Made by a program: the position numbers and the translations under genes. The notes under the pieces were generated by a model that worked only from the letters and a program-made list of their open reading frames with translations, did not search any database and was not told the DNA's origin. From Silvimonas iriomotensis (GTDB taxonomy: Bacteria > Pseudomonadota > Gammaproteobacteria > Burkholderiales > Chitinibacteraceae), in contig NZ_BMLX01000010.1 of the NCBI RefSeq assembly GCF_014645535.1, forward strand, positions 20,672-79,070: DNA of 58,399 nt, in the 5' to 3' direction. The first letter of the stretch is position 1; each line of letters begins with the position of its first letter. Of the stretch, positions 44,677 to 53,687 are shown piece by piece.

Positions 44677-45005
44677 TCCTGCGCTCCCCCGCTGTGTTTT
44701 CCGTTCAGTACGCCATCTACTTCAGCCACGAATTCATCCCATTCCTGCCGCATTTCCTCCAGACTGGCAAGGCCAGTGTCGGTCAGGCGGTAGTATTTTC
44801 GCGACGGGCCGGAGCTGGATTCGACCAGATAGGTCGATACCCAGTTTTCGTCCTGTAACCGTCGCATCAGCGGATAAATAGTGCCGTCGCTGATTTCCAT
44901 GCTGGTTGAAAGCTGGTTCACGATAGCCCAGGCATAACTGTCCCCTTGTGCCAGCACGGCCAGCACACACATGTCCAGCGCACCCTTTTTAAGTTGCGTC
45001 TTCAT
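44673..45005 (-). CDS. PadR-family transcriptional regulator
   Basis: The 110-residue winged-helix repressor has KGALDMCVLAVLAQGDSYAW as helix 1, STSMEISDGTIYPLMRRLQDENW as the recognition region, and the wing ESSSGPSRKYYRLTDTG. The C-terminal helix (LEEMRQEWDEFVAEVDGVL) is the dimerisation arm. PadR/HAAS pairs usually control their own expression in response to envelope or chemical stress. It is the first gene of a two-gene unit and has a near-palindrome about 60 bases upstream. Confidence 0.92.
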   Translation of the reverse strand: MKTQLKKGALDMCVLAVLAQGDSYAWAIVNQLSTSMEISDGTIYPLMRRLQDENWVSTYLVESSSGPSRKYYRLTDTGLASLEEMRQEWDEFVAEVDGVLNGKHSGGAQE

Positions 45006-45066
45006 AGGCTGGTTGATCCCCCTGCGGCCAACGACGCCGCTTGTGTGGTTGCTTTATACGACAAGG

Positions 45067-45084
45067 TATCTTGCATTACAAGTA
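45067..45084 (-). promoter_or_regulatory. Candidate PadR operator
   Basis: TATCTTG-CATTA-CAAGTA is an interrupted near-palindrome (CTTG/CAAG core) 62 bases upstream of the PadR start. PadR proteins autoregulate from comparable interrupted dyads. The stretch is otherwise non-coding up to 45178. Confidence 0.45.
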
Positions 45085-45178
45085 TGGTGATGGCGCCCAC
45101 ACCGTTTTGCAACAGCCCACTTGCTGCCACGGTCCGGGTCACTTATAAAAAAATCCACGGCACTCAAGGAGCAAGTCC

Positions 45179-45325
45179 ATGAATATCCAGCTTTATCTGG
45201 GCCCGTTGGTATCGTTGATCGCCGGGATTCTTATTTTGATCATGCCGCGCCTGCTGAACCTGATCGTGGCGATCTATCTGATCGTGATTGGCGTGCTGGG
45301 CCTGTTTGGCGGGCATCTGCACTGA
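45179..45325 (+). CDS. DUF3096 family small membrane protein
   Basis: The 48-residue product is almost wholly hydrophobic with two membrane helices (LGPLVSLIAGILILIMP and LLNLIVAIYLIVIGVLG). The PRLLN turn and overall pattern match DUF3096, a family of about 50 residues. The ATG follows CAAGGAGCAAGTCC. It lies 25 bases upstream of the acylphosphatase gene and is probably cotranscribed. Its function is unknown. Confidence 0.82.
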   Translation: MNIQLYLGPLVSLIAGILILIMPRLLNLIVAIYLIVIGVLGLFGGHLH

Positions 45326-45350
45326 GTACACCTGCCGGAGGAAACAGCGC

Positions 45351-45620
45351 ATGGTTGCCAAACGCTTGCTGGTGCACGGTCGCGTGCAAGGTGTGGGGTT
45401 CCGCTTTGCCACGTGTATAGAAGCCAAACGGCTGGGCGTGAACGGCTGGGTGCGCAACCGGCACGACGGCACGGTGGAAATCCACGTGGAAGGCACTGAA
45501 GAACTGGTGGATGAACTCACCGACTGGGCCAGTCACGGCCCACCCAATGCGCACGTCACCCGCCTGGATATCAAGGCGGCCGATCCTGAAAACACCAGCG
45601 GCTTTACCGAACGCGCCTGA
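45351..45620 (+). CDS. Acylphosphatase
   Basis: This small cytoplasmic enzyme hydrolyses carboxyl-phosphate bonds such as those of acetyl phosphate and 1,3-bisphosphoglycerate. The 89-residue protein has the phosphate loop HGRVQGVGFRFAT with the catalytic Arg, and GWVRNRHDGTVEI with the catalytic Asn. The ATG at 45351 follows GCCGGAGG; an upstream in-frame extension overlaps the DUF3096 gene. It is convergent with the cupin gene, 15 bases away. Confidence 0.95.
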   Translation: MVAKRLLVHGRVQGVGFRFATCIEAKRLGVNGWVRNRHDGTVEIHVEGTEELVDELTDWASHGPPNAHVTRLDIKAADPENTSGFTERA

Positions 45621-45635
45621 TCAGGAGCGCGGGCC

Positions 45636-46124
45636 TCAAGCTGCCTTGCCGGCGAAGTGCTGCAGCATGAATGAAAGGTAGTCAGCACAGGCCGCATCGC
45701 CTTCGGCGGGTGCCCACGGCGCTTTTTCAGCGGCGCTGACGGGCGTGTACGGGCCCTGTTTACTCTCAAAAAACACGGAGTTGGGCTCCAGTGCCACCAG
45801 GCTGTGGAACGTGCCTGGGCGGATGTTGATACCGACATTCTGACCACCCGGTGTCAGCTCACAGGCCCGCACAACCTTACCATCGTTGTCAAAAACAAGG
45901 CAACCCAGACGACCGCTCAGCGCGATGATCGACTCTTCCTTTGTCGCTTCCAGGTGACAATGCGGCTGCACATAGGTACCTGGCTGCAAAGCATTGAGCA
46001 TGCGATGGCACAGGTCTTCATTGCGCTCATGGAAGTTAAGGTTTTTGCGCAAACGCGGTGCAGACGCGGCTTCTGCGCCCAGTTGGGCCAGCATGTTCTG
46101 GTCGATCAGGATGGCATCAGACAT
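45636..46124 (-). CDS. WbuC family cupin protein
   Basis: The 162-residue single cupin domain has NLNFHERNEDLCHRMLNALQ, the metal-binding-type motif QPHCHLEATKEES, and the second cupin motif GTFHSLVALEPN. It matches WbuC, a protein of O-antigen clusters with no firmly known reaction. Neighbouring genes here are not O-antigen genes. A conserved tail APAEGDAACADYLSFML is also typical. I used the ATG at 46124 after TGGAG. A longer in-frame start at 46187 would translate through the terminator hairpin and is unlikely. Confidence 0.87.
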   Translation of the reverse strand: MSDAILIDQNMLAQLGAEAASAPRLRKNLNFHERNEDLCHRMLNALQPGTYVQPHCHLEATKEESIIALSGRLGCLVFDNDGKVVRACELTPGGQNVGINIRPGTFHSLVALEPNSVFFESKQGPYTPVSAAEKAPWAPAEGDAACADYLSFMLQHFAGKAA

Positions 46125-46143
46125 GGTTTCAAAACTCCAGGCG

Positions 46144-46174
46144 AAAAAAAACCCGGGGACATTTAACCCCGGGT
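46144..46174 (-). terminator. Terminator hairpin in the 5' leader of the WbuC cupin gene
   Basis: On the minus strand ACCCGGGG pairs with CCCCGGGT around an 8-base loop and is followed by eight T residues. It ends 20 bases before the cupin ATG. It lies after a TTGACA/TAGATT promoter on the same strand, so it would abort that transcript unless overcome. Confidence 0.85.
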
Positions 46175-46239
46175 CCACCAACAACATCTACAAAGGAGAA
46201 ACTATCAAGACGCAGCTGCTGCATCCCAACAGGCCTTCA

Positions 46240-46268
46240 AATCTATCGAAATCGCCGCGGATTGTCAA
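46240..46268 (-). promoter_or_regulatory. Sigma-70 promoter of the cupin leader
   Basis: On the minus strand TTGACA (46268-46263) and TAGATT (46245-46240) are 17 bases apart. Transcription would start near 46233, about 60 bases before the terminator hairpin. Confidence 0.65.
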
Positions 46269-46355
46269 ACAATTCAAGGGCCTGTAATTGAACGTTTGCA
46301 ACCCCAGTTATTACGTACAAGAGCGTATAATTTTAACTTTTTGCCAGACACCCTC

Positions 46356-47447
46356 ATGATCCTGCCCGACCCCAGAATGTACCCGCGCGTGAACGCCGCC
46401 AATCCGGTGATCCGCGCCCTGATGTCGCTGTTGACCGAACGCGAGGCAGACGCGGTCAAGGCCAAAAGAGAATCGCTGCATGCGCTGGTATGCGAGTTGT
46501 TACAAGCCAATGACCACGCGGCTTTGAACGCTGCGCTGACGCAGGCACCGTCGGAAAATGCTTACAGCATATTATGGGACACACTGCGCTCGGCCACCGA
46601 AAAGCCGGATTCTTACAGTGAACAGTGGGCAGTCCCGTTTGCCATTCCGCTGATTCTGGTGGCCGGCGTGAAGGGACAAACCAATCTGCCAGGGCGCCTG
46701 GCTGACGTAGAAACCGTGCGCGAGCTGCTCAAAAAACATGACATTTTCGCCACAGATGCCGACATCTGGTTGTCGCCGCAACTGGCCCACCCGGAGCAAA
46801 TGGCCCAGGTCAACCCGGCCCAGCTCTCGCGCTGGCGCGATCAGTTGCAATACGCCAGCGGCGGTCTGCCGGTGACTTTCCAGGACGCGCCGGTGCCGCT
46901 CAAAGATGAAGGCGTGTTTGTCCGTTACCTGTTCGGCGTGGCGATCCAGCGCAAGGATGCAGCGCCTGCGGTCAGGATCGGCGGTCAGGTTGGCGCGTGG
47001 GGCGTACCGCTGGCCCAGGAACTGGGCAAGCAACTGCAAACCCCGGGCGTGACGCTGTTTACCATTCCGCGCGTGCCGCAAACCTGGCTGGCCGCGCAGG
47101 AAGCAGGCCGGACCACGCAACTGGAAACCCAGCTGCAGGTCGCCACCAGCAACGCGCTGCGCAGCATCCGCACCGCTGGCCGCACGCCGGTGGTGACGCT
47201 GGCCGCGCATGAGTCTGGCGAAATCCGCATGACTTTCTGCGGCCTGGAAGACGGCGAGCGCTGGGAAGGCTTTGTCTGGCCGCTGGCGCCGCTGGATCAC
47301 ACCGAACAAGTGGTGGATTTTGTGCGCCAGTTGATGGTCGAATGCCAGGTGAACGATGTCCGTGTCATTGATGCCGTCCAGCCGGACCGCGTCGGTGACC
47401 TGCCCTTTTTCGTGACGGCGCATATTGCGCCGGTGACGCAGCAATAA
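46356..47447 (+). CDS. DUF2863-like protein of unknown function
   Basis: The 363-residue soluble protein includes AVPFAIPLILVAGVKGQTNLPG, DVETVRELLKKHDIFATDADIWLSPQLA (in two parts), and VTLAAHESGEIRMTFCGLED. I place it tentatively in DUF2863, a betaproteobacterial family without known function. No signal peptide or catalytic motif is clear. A TATAAT at 46326-46331 puts transcription start near 46338, which supports the ATG at 46356 over the in-frame TTG at 46296. It lies 25 bases before the ferredoxin gene and may be cotranscribed. Confidence 0.7.
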   Translation: MILPDPRMYPRVNAANPVIRALMSLLTEREADAVKAKRESLHALVCELLQANDHAALNAALTQAPSENAYSILWDTLRSATEKPDSYSEQWAVPFAIPLILVAGVKGQTNLPGRLADVETVRELLKKHDIFATDADIWLSPQLAHPEQMAQVNPAQLSRWRDQLQYASGGLPVTFQDAPVPLKDEGVFVRYLFGVAIQRKDAAPAVRIGGQVGAWGVPLAQELGKQLQTPGVTLFTIPRVPQTWLAAQEAGRTTQLETQLQVATSNALRSIRTAGRTPVVTLAAHESGEIRMTFCGLEDGERWEGFVWPLAPLDHTEQVVDFVRQLMVECQVNDVRVIDAVQPDRVGDLPFFVTAHIAPVTQQ

Positions 47448-47472
47448 GCGTCTTTCACCACAGGATCACGTC

Positions 47473-47781
47473 ATGAGCTATTTCAAATATCACGTTTTTT
47501 TCTGTACCAACCAGCGCGGCCCGGGTGAGACCTCGTGCAACGACTGCGGCGCGGCCAATATGCAGGCCTATGCCAAAGACCGCGTCAAGGCGCTCAAACT
47601 CAATGGCCAGGGCAAGGTGCGCATCAACAAGGCCGGCTGTCTGGATCGTTGTGACGAGGGCCCGGTGCTGGTGGTCTACCCGGAAGGCACCTGGTATCGC
47701 TATGTTGATGAAGAAGATATCAACGAGATCGTTGAATCCCACCTTGCCAACGGCAAGGTGGTGGAACGCCTGAAAATCTGA
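47473..47781 (+). CDS. Thioredoxin-like [2Fe-2S] ferredoxin
   Basis: The 102-residue protein has the thioredoxin-fold ferredoxin cysteine pattern: FFCTNQR, SCNDCGA and KAGCLDRCDEGPVLVVYPEG. The first, one of the second group and the C-x3-C pair would bind a [2Fe-2S] cluster, as in Aquifex and Azotobacter Shethna-type proteins. It would act as an electron carrier; the partner is unknown. The C-terminus WYRYVDEEDINEIVESHL is a family mark. It follows the DUF2863-like gene. Confidence 0.93.
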   Translation: MSYFKYHVFFCTNQRGPGETSCNDCGAANMQAYAKDRVKALKLNGQGKVRINKAGCLDRCDEGPVLVVYPEGTWYRYVDEEDINEIVESHLANGKVVERLKI

Positions 47782-47784
47782 GTT

Positions 47785-49032
47785 TTACCCCGCCAGGCCC
47801 ATCTGCCTGCGCCCGAGGCCGGTCAGCGCATCCGTCGTAGCGCGGCCATTGAAATCGACCTCAAAATGGTCCGCCGGGAAATCCGGCGGACTTTTTCCTT
47901 CCAGAAACGCCGGCAATTGCCGCGCCAGATAGGCGTCGTTCTTGGCGCAACCCGGGGTGGCCGCGATGTACATGACATTGCTCCAGCCTGCGCCTTTGTG
48001 TTCGTCTTCCACCGCATGGATCACGTCGCTGTGCCAGAACACGGTGTCGCCCGGCTGCATCAGCGGAATGCTCGATAGCGCCGGCTGCAGCACGCTGTGC
48101 CACTGGCTGGTGAGCGATAGCGCCCGGCCAGGCTGCGCGCCGCACAGGTCATCATCCGGCACATCGTCTTGCAAGGCCCGCAACAAGACGTAGACCATGG
48201 CGTTGGCAATGGGGATCAACTGCAATGTGCCGTCGCCCGGCCCCTGGGCAGTCAGCGCCGTCCAGCCCTGGAAGGTACGGAACATGGAACACACCGCCGG
48301 CGACGGAATTTCATTCACCTGGGTGCGCCAGGCGGCGTCAAACGCATCGTAACGACGCCAGTCGCCGCTGAAGACATGCCGGTAAACCTGGCGAAACGCC
48401 TCATCCAGCCAGCGCTCTACCGACCCGCCGTCGCAATGGGCCGACAAACCCAGCGAGGCTGATCCCGGTGGCCGCCGCCGCACCCGGTCGGCATAGACCG
48501 GCACCTGATCGGGATCAAAATGCTGGCACCCTTCGCTCTCGGTGAGCCACAGCCGATTCAGAAAGATGCGGGCGCGGGTCAATGCTTCAGACTGGCGGGC
48601 AGCCGTTTGTGGCTGCGACCAGTAAATGCCGAAAATCTGCGGCTTGCCAGAGGCCAGCTGACCAAAGTATTTGTCTTCAGCCCGGTGCGCCAGCCGCGCT
48701 TCAAAGTCATTGCGCTCTACATAGGTGGCCAGATCATCGTTCCACGCGGTGGCTTGTTCCGGACTGAACACGCGGCGGATTACACAGGCGCCGCGCGCCT
48801 TGATCTGCGCGACGATGGCCGGGTCTACCGTGCCAGCGGCGATATCGGCATACGCCAGTTCCGGAATCACCGAACGGCCGGCGGCGCGCTCAGCCACAAT
48901 GTCCGCCACCTGGCGGCGCATCTCTGTTTCAACGTCCTGAAAGACCTCGCGGTATTGCGGCAGGTTCTGGCGCAACAGGCGTTTGGCAGCGCGAATGGCG
49001 GCGGGCAGATCGTCGATATGTAATGCGGCCAT
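47785..49032 (-). CDS. DUF1479 (YbiU-like) Fe(II)/2-oxoglutarate-oxygenase-fold protein
   Basis: The 415-residue protein has [40 protein letters not shown] with an HxD-type metal pair (H-C-D), and a later [20 protein letters not shown] with the distal His and [11 protein letters not shown]. These fit the DUF1479 family, related to non-heme iron dioxygenases; an extra residue in the H-C-D spacing is normal (HxD). The substrate is unknown. It is convergent with the ferredoxin gene, whose product could supply electrons, though that is speculative. Confidence 0.87.
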   Translation of the reverse strand: MAALHIDDLPAAIRAAKRLLRQNLPQYREVFQDVETEMRRQVADIVAERAAGRSVIPELAYADIAAGTVDPAIVAQIKARGACVIRRVFSPEQATAWNDDLATYVERNDFEARLAHRAEDKYFGQLASGKPQIFGIYWSQPQTAARQSEALTRARIFLNRLWLTESEGCQHFDPDQVPVYADRVRRRPPGSASLGLSAHCDGGSVERWLDEAFRQVYRHVFSGDWRRYDAFDAAWRTQVNEIPSPAVCSMFRTFQGWTALTAQGPGDGTLQLIPIANAMVYVLLRALQDDVPDDDLCGAQPGRALSLTSQWHSVLQPALSSIPLMQPGDTVFWHSDVIHAVEDEHKGAGWSNVMYIAATPGCAKNDAYLARQLPAFLEGKSPPDFPADHFEVDFNGRATTDALTGLGRRQMGLAG

Positions 49033-49129
49033 GCTGATGTCTCCGGGGATGGAGATTCAGCATAGACCCGCACAAAATGAGTTTTCGATACGATCCTGCC
49101 CGATCATTTGCAGAATCTGACCGGCTGCT

Positions 49130-50308
49130 TCAAGCGCTGGCGGCCGTGTTGCCTGCGGGGAGTTCCCGGCGCCAGACCGACAGATCAACCGGCACCGCCA
49201 GCCGTGCAGAAACAAACGCACGCAGGGCGAAGTCATCCACGGTGGGGGCGTCTGGCTCCAGTTGCAAGGCCAGATTGAGGCGACCATCCAGATAATGCAG
49301 GGTCAGATCCCATTGCCCGGCGCCCAGCCCCGGCAGCGCGCTGCTCAGCAGATCAAGCACTTGCTCGCGGGAGGGCAGATCCGGCGCGGTCGAGGCCACG
49401 GTTTCGCGCGGGTCGATATGAATCTGCACGTCCAGCACCGGAAAATGCGCCAGCACGGCCTGGCGGGCGCGCACGGCCACATGGTGGCCTTCGCTCACGC
49501 TGATGCGCGGCGCGACTTCCAGGTGGGCATCCACCAGCGCCATATCGCCCATTTTGCGGGTGCGCAGGTCATGCACATCCAGCACACCGGGCGTGGAGCG
49601 CAGCGCATCCTGAATCTTGCGTACGTCATCAACCGGCAGTGCCCGATCCATCAAATCATTCAAGGCATCCCAACTGAACGACCAGCCCATGCGCCCGACC
49701 ACAAAAGCGACGATCAGCGCCGCCAGCGGGTCCAGCACCGGAAACCCGGCCAGGTTGCCGCCGACACCGATCAGCACCACCACCGAGGACGCCGCGTCAG
49801 AGCGCGCGTGCCAGGCGTTGGCAATCAGCATGGATGAATTAACCCGCTTGGCCTCCCGCAGCATGTAGCGGAACAGCGACTCTTTGGCGACGATGGCAAT
49901 CACCGCCACCCACAGCGCGGCCGCATGCACGCGGGCAATGTTTTCGTGGTTCTGGATCTTGCCGACCGCACCCCACAGCATGCCGGCGGCAACCACCAGC
50001 AAAATCACGCCCAGCGCCAGCGAGGCGGCGTTTTCAAACCGCGCGTGGCCATACTGGTGATCTTCATCGGCCGCTTTGTGGCTGTGCTTGTTGGCCAGCA
50101 GCACCACAAAGTCGGCAATCAGGTCAGACAAGGAGTGCAGACCGTCCGCGATCAAACCTTGCGAGTGTGCGAACACCCCCATGGCGATCTGGCCGGCGGA
50201 CAACACAATGTTGACCCACGCGCTGACCCACGACGTGCGCGATGCAACGGCATGCCGGGTGTTTTCGGTCAGGCGCGGGCTGTCGGCGGGGTAATCCGGG
50301 CGTTGCAA
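49130..50308 (-). CDS. Cation diffusion facilitator (CDF) family metal exporter
   Basis: The 392-residue protein has six predicted membrane segments. The TM2 metal site is GLHSLSDLIADFVVLLANK with D-x3-D, and the TM5 site is NAWHARSDAASSVV with H-x3-D, the D/D-H/D set of Zn/Fe/Cd-type CDF proteins such as FieF. A cytoplasmic domain holds VHDLRTRKMGD and VQIHIDPRE, and a C-terminal extension of about 80 residues is unusual. The start is a TTG abutting the ATPase stop, without intervening bases, so translation is coupled to the ABC gene. Confidence 0.9.
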   Translation of the reverse strand: MQRPDYPADSPRLTENTRHAVASRTSWVSAWVNIVLSAGQIAMGVFAHSQGLIADGLHSLSDLIADFVVLLANKHSHKAADEDHQYGHARFENAASLALGVILLVVAAGMLWGAVGKIQNHENIARVHAAALWVAVIAIVAKESLFRYMLREAKRVNSSMLIANAWHARSDAASSVVVLIGVGGNLAGFPVLDPLAALIVAFVVGRMGWSFSWDALNDLMDRALPVDDVRKIQDALRSTPGVLDVHDLRTRKMGDMALVDAHLEVAPRISVSEGHHVAVRARQAVLAHFPVLDVQIHIDPRETVASTAPDLPSREQVLDLLSSALPGLGAGQWDLTLHYLDGRLNLALQLEPDAPTVDDFALRAFVSARLAVPVDLSVWRRELPAGNTAASA

Positions 50309-51640
50309 TCAAGACTCCGCAGGGGTTTCGGTTTTCTCTTCTTCGTCGTCGTCCGGCTCCGGCAGCGCAATCAGGCCGGTGTGGAAACCGTATTCGTAGA
50401 CTTCGCCATAACGGCCCCATTCGATCGCCACTTGCAGCACGCGTTCGGCCTCTTCCTGGTCCAGCGATTCGCGCAGGAGCTTGAGGAAAGCCTGTTCCGG
50501 CAACTCGCCCGACTCGGTTTGTTCCAGGCTGTGGCGGATATGCGCAGCCAGCGGCACATGCGTGAGCAATTGCTGGCCAAAGATTTCCTGGCGCATGGTG
50601 TTTTCGGCCTGCACATAGCGATGACCCAGCGGCGTGATGGCGATATCGCCATGCGCCACTTGCGCCAGGCCCAGCAGTTGCAGCGCTTCGGCCAGCGGCA
50701 GCAATTCGTCGTCGGTCAGTTCGGTTTCTTCGCCCAGTGCCGGCAAGTCGGCGCGACCGTTGAATGGCGGCTCGGACAACAGTTCCAGCAAGCTTTCCAT
50801 GCGGCTGACGTCGGCTTCCGGCAGGCGGTAGGCCAGCGGCAGCTCGTGCGTGCCCTCGGTGGTGCGGCCAGCGCGGGCGCGGGCCGTCATCAGGGCGTAC
50901 ACCTCATCGATCAGGCTGCGCACTTCCACGCTTTCCGGGTTGCGCGGGCGCGGCAGGGAGATCCGCAATTCAGCACGGACACGGCCCGGATCGCTGGCGA
51001 AAATCAGCACGCGGTCGGCCATCAGCACGGCTTCTTCAATATTGTGCGACACCACCAGAATGCCCTTCATCGGCGTCTGTTTGCTTTCCCACAGCTCCAG
51101 CATGTCGTCGCGCAGTTGCTCGCCGGTAAGCACATCCAGTGCAGAGAACGCTTCATCCATCAGCAAGATATCGGGTTCGACCACGAGCGCCCGGGCGATA
51201 CCCACGCGCTGGCGCATACCGCCGGACAATTCGCGCGGCAAAGCGCCGTTAAAGCCGGAAAGGCCGATCAGCTCGATGGCTTCTTCGGCGCGCTTTTCGC
51301 GCTCTTCCAGACCCACACCGCGCGCTTCCAGGCCCAGTTCCACGTTTTGCTGAACGGTCAGCCAGGGGAACAGCGCAAACGACTGGAACACCATGGATAC
51401 GCCACGGGTCGGGCCGTAAACCGGCTGGCCACGGTAGTTCACATCACCCTTGTCGGCCGAGATCAACCCCGCCATCAGCCGCAGCAAGGTGGACTTGCCC
51501 GAACCGGACTGCCCCAGCAGGGCGACGATTTCGCCCTCATGCAAGGTGAAGTCCACATCTTCCAGTACCGCGCGTTGCGAGCCATCGGCAGAACGGAACG
51601 ACTTGCCTACGCCTTTCATTTCAATCAGTGCATTTGCCAT
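50309..51640 (-). CDS. ABC transporter ATPase, nitrate/sulfonate/taurine type, with C-terminal AAA-associated domain
   Basis: The 443-residue protein has a complete ATPase half (about 1-260): Walker A GQSGSGKSTLL, Q-loop VFQSFALFPW, signature LSGGMRQRVGIARAL, Walker B ILLMDEAFSALD. A C-terminal domain (about 290-420) of the AAA-associated kind, with PALGEETELTDDELLPLAEALQ split as helix, follows. An acidic tail (EPDDDEEEKTE) ends it. It pairs with the permease fusion 82 bases upstream. The C-terminal domain may sense a ligand or regulate the ATPase. Confidence 0.93.
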   Translation of the reverse strand: MANALIEMKGVGKSFRSADGSQRAVLEDVDFTLHEGEIVALLGQSGSGKSTLLRLMAGLISADKGDVNYRGQPVYGPTRGVSMVFQSFALFPWLTVQQNVELGLEARGVGLEEREKRAEEAIELIGLSGFNGALPRELSGGMRQRVGIARALVVEPDILLMDEAFSALDVLTGEQLRDDMLELWESKQTPMKGILVVSHNIEEAVLMADRVLIFASDPGRVRAELRISLPRPRNPESVEVRSLIDEVYALMTARARAGRTTEGTHELPLAYRLPEADVSRMESLLELLSEPPFNGRADLPALGEETELTDDELLPLAEALQLLGLAQVAHGDIAITPLGHRYVQAENTMRQEIFGQQLLTHVPLAAHIRHSLEQTESGELPEQAFLKLLRESLDQEEAERVLQVAIEWGRYGEVYEYGFHTGLIALPEPDDDEEEKTETPAES

Positions 51641-51722
51641 GTGTTTTCTCCTCTACGCTAGCCACGTAGCGTGGGGTGTTGCAGCAGTGTGTTTGGTTTA
51701 AGTCTGACGCCCGGCAAAGGCA

Positions 51723-53456
51723 TCAGAAATGCATGCGTTCTTCGGCGATCCGGTACAAGCGGCGCCACAGGAAGTGGTTCAGGCTCATCACGAAAATACA
51801 CATCACGCCAATGCCCAGCGCAATGCGCGGGAAGTCGCCTATCGCCGTCATGTGGGCGATGTAACTACCGAGGCCATGGGCTTCCAGCGTGGTGTTACCC
51901 CAGGTGACGTATTCAGCCACGATACTGGCGTTCCAGGAGCCGCCGCTGGCAGTAATGGCGCCAGTGACAAAGCTGGGAAAGACCGCCGGCAGCATGTAGC
52001 GTTTCCACTTCAGCCAGCCGGTCAGGCCCAGGTTGCGGGCGGCGTAGCGCAGCTCGGTCGGAATGCTGGACGCACCGGCAATCACGTTGAACAGGATGTA
52101 CCACTGCGTGCCCAGAATGATCAGCGGCGACAGCCAGATATCCGGATGCAGATGCAGTTTGACGATGATCACCACCGCCAGCGGGAACACCAGGTTGGCC
52201 GGGAACGCCGCCAGGAACTGGGCCACCGCCTGCAAACGGTCTGCCCAGCGCGGGTTCATGCCGATCCACACCCCGATCGGCACCCAGACCACCGCTGCCA
52301 GCGCGATCAGCACCATGACGCGGATCAGCGTGTAAATCCCCAGCAGGAACACGTGACCGACCTCGCCCAGGCCGACTTCACTCAGGATGAAATGCCCCAG
52401 CCGGTAAATGGCAAACATGGTCAACGCCGCAATCACCGCATCAAACACACGTTCTGCGGTCTGGTTGCGGGCAGACGTGCGCGCCATGATCGAAGTACCG
52501 TCGTACTTCTTGCGGAAATACTTGAAGCTGCGATCAATCAGGGCCAGCAGCCAGCGCACCGAGCCTTGCATGCGGTCGGTACGGCGCAGCCAGGTCAACA
52601 GCCAGGACGATTGCGCGGTGGCACCACTGCTTTCTTCAAAACGGAACTTGTCCGCCCAAGCCAGCAGCGGGCGGAAGAACAACTGGTCGTACAACAAGAT
52701 GCCGATCAGCATGGCCAGAATGGCCCAGCCAATGGCATGCAGGTTCTGCGCCTGAATGGCCTCGGCAATATAAGAGCCCATCCCCGGCAGTTTGATGTCC
52801 TGGTTAGAGACAGAAATCGCCTCGGACGCCACCACAAAGAACCATCCGCCCGACATGGACATCATCATGTTCCACAGCAGGCCTGGCATGGCAAAAGGCA
52901 GTTCCAGCCGCCAGAAACGGTGCCAGCCCGACATCTGGAATACGCGCGCCGCTTCTTGCAGTTCGGTCGGTACGGTTTTCAGCGACTGATACAGGCTGAA
53001 CGCCATATTCCAGGCTTGCGAGGTAAAGATGGCGAAGATGGCCGCGCATTCCACGCCCAGCAAATTACCCGGGAACAGCGCAATGAAACCGGTCACCGTG
53101 ATCGACAGAAAACCCAGGATCGGGATGGACTGGAGGATGTCCAGCATCGGCACCAGCACTTTTTCTGCCGCACGCACCTTGGCCGCCAGCGCAGCAAAAA
53201 CGCAGGCAAACACCAGCGACGCACCCATGGCGATAAACATGCGCAAGATGGTGCGCAACAGGTAATACGGCAGGTATTCCGGATTCAGCGAGATCGGCAG
53301 CGGCTGGCCAACCTGATACGGCGTGGCCATTTGCGAGGCGCCGTAACCCAGCAGCACCAGCGCCGAGAGCACCAGCGGCAACAGCGCCCAGTCCCAGCGG
53401 TTGCCAGATTCAACCACCTGGCGCGGCAGGTACTGAAAGCGGTTCAGATTCATCAT
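51723..53456 (-). CDS. ABC transporter permease, two fused SsuC/TauC-type domains
   Basis: The 577-residue inner-membrane protein carries two permease halves in one chain. Half 1 (about 20-270) has the EAA loop ELQEAARVFQMSGWHRFWRL, and half 2 (about 340-570) has ELRYAARNLGLTGWLKWKRYMLP. Both contact the ATPase encoded next. Each half has about six hydrophobic segments, with a soluble linker (WLLTWLRRTDRMQGS) between. The family handles nitrate, sulfonates or similar anions. No binding-protein gene is adjacent. The first of two Met codons (53456) was used. Confidence 0.92.
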   Translation of the reverse strand: MMNLNRFQYLPRQVVESGNRWDWALLPLVLSALVLLGYGASQMATPYQVGQPLPISLNPEYLPYYLLRTILRMFIAMGASLVFACVFAALAAKVRAAEKVLVPMLDILQSIPILGFLSITVTGFIALFPGNLLGVECAAIFAIFTSQAWNMAFSLYQSLKTVPTELQEAARVFQMSGWHRFWRLELPFAMPGLLWNMMMSMSGGWFFVVASEAISVSNQDIKLPGMGSYIAEAIQAQNLHAIGWAILAMLIGILLYDQLFFRPLLAWADKFRFEESSGATAQSSWLLTWLRRTDRMQGSVRWLLALIDRSFKYFRKKYDGTSIMARTSARNQTAERVFDAVIAALTMFAIYRLGHFILSEVGLGEVGHVFLLGIYTLIRVMVLIALAAVVWVPIGVWIGMNPRWADRLQAVAQFLAAFPANLVFPLAVVIIVKLHLHPDIWLSPLIILGTQWYILFNVIAGASSIPTELRYAARNLGLTGWLKWKRYMLPAVFPSFVTGAITASGGSWNASIVAEYVTWGNTTLEAHGLGSYIAHMTAIGDFPRIALGIGVMCIFVMSLNHFLWRRLYRIAEERMHF

Positions 53457-53687
53457 TGTTATAAGCCTTGTCTTGATGCGGTCCGGCAATGCCGGCCTTT
53501 TTCGAGCCCCTGAACCCGTCCCCTGCTTACATTCAGGCTGCAGCGAGTGATCTGCGGCGGCGCCAAATCCGGGCCGTAGCCCCGCTACGACCGCGCCACG
53601 CCCTGCAGATCATTTTGCCGCAAGCCCGTCTGAATGCCGGCAAGACTTGTCCAGACGCTCCTTACCTGTCGCCCCGGTGGCGGCCGG

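Noticed and set aside
46125-46187. N-terminal extension of the WbuC cupin
   Set aside because: It translates straight through the terminator hairpin, lacks a ribosome-binding site, and the family starts at the ATG at 46124.
51729-53513. A 594-codon plus-strand open frame opposite the ABC permease
   Set aside because: Antisense to a clear permease fusion; the product is a Gln/His/Arg-rich shadow.
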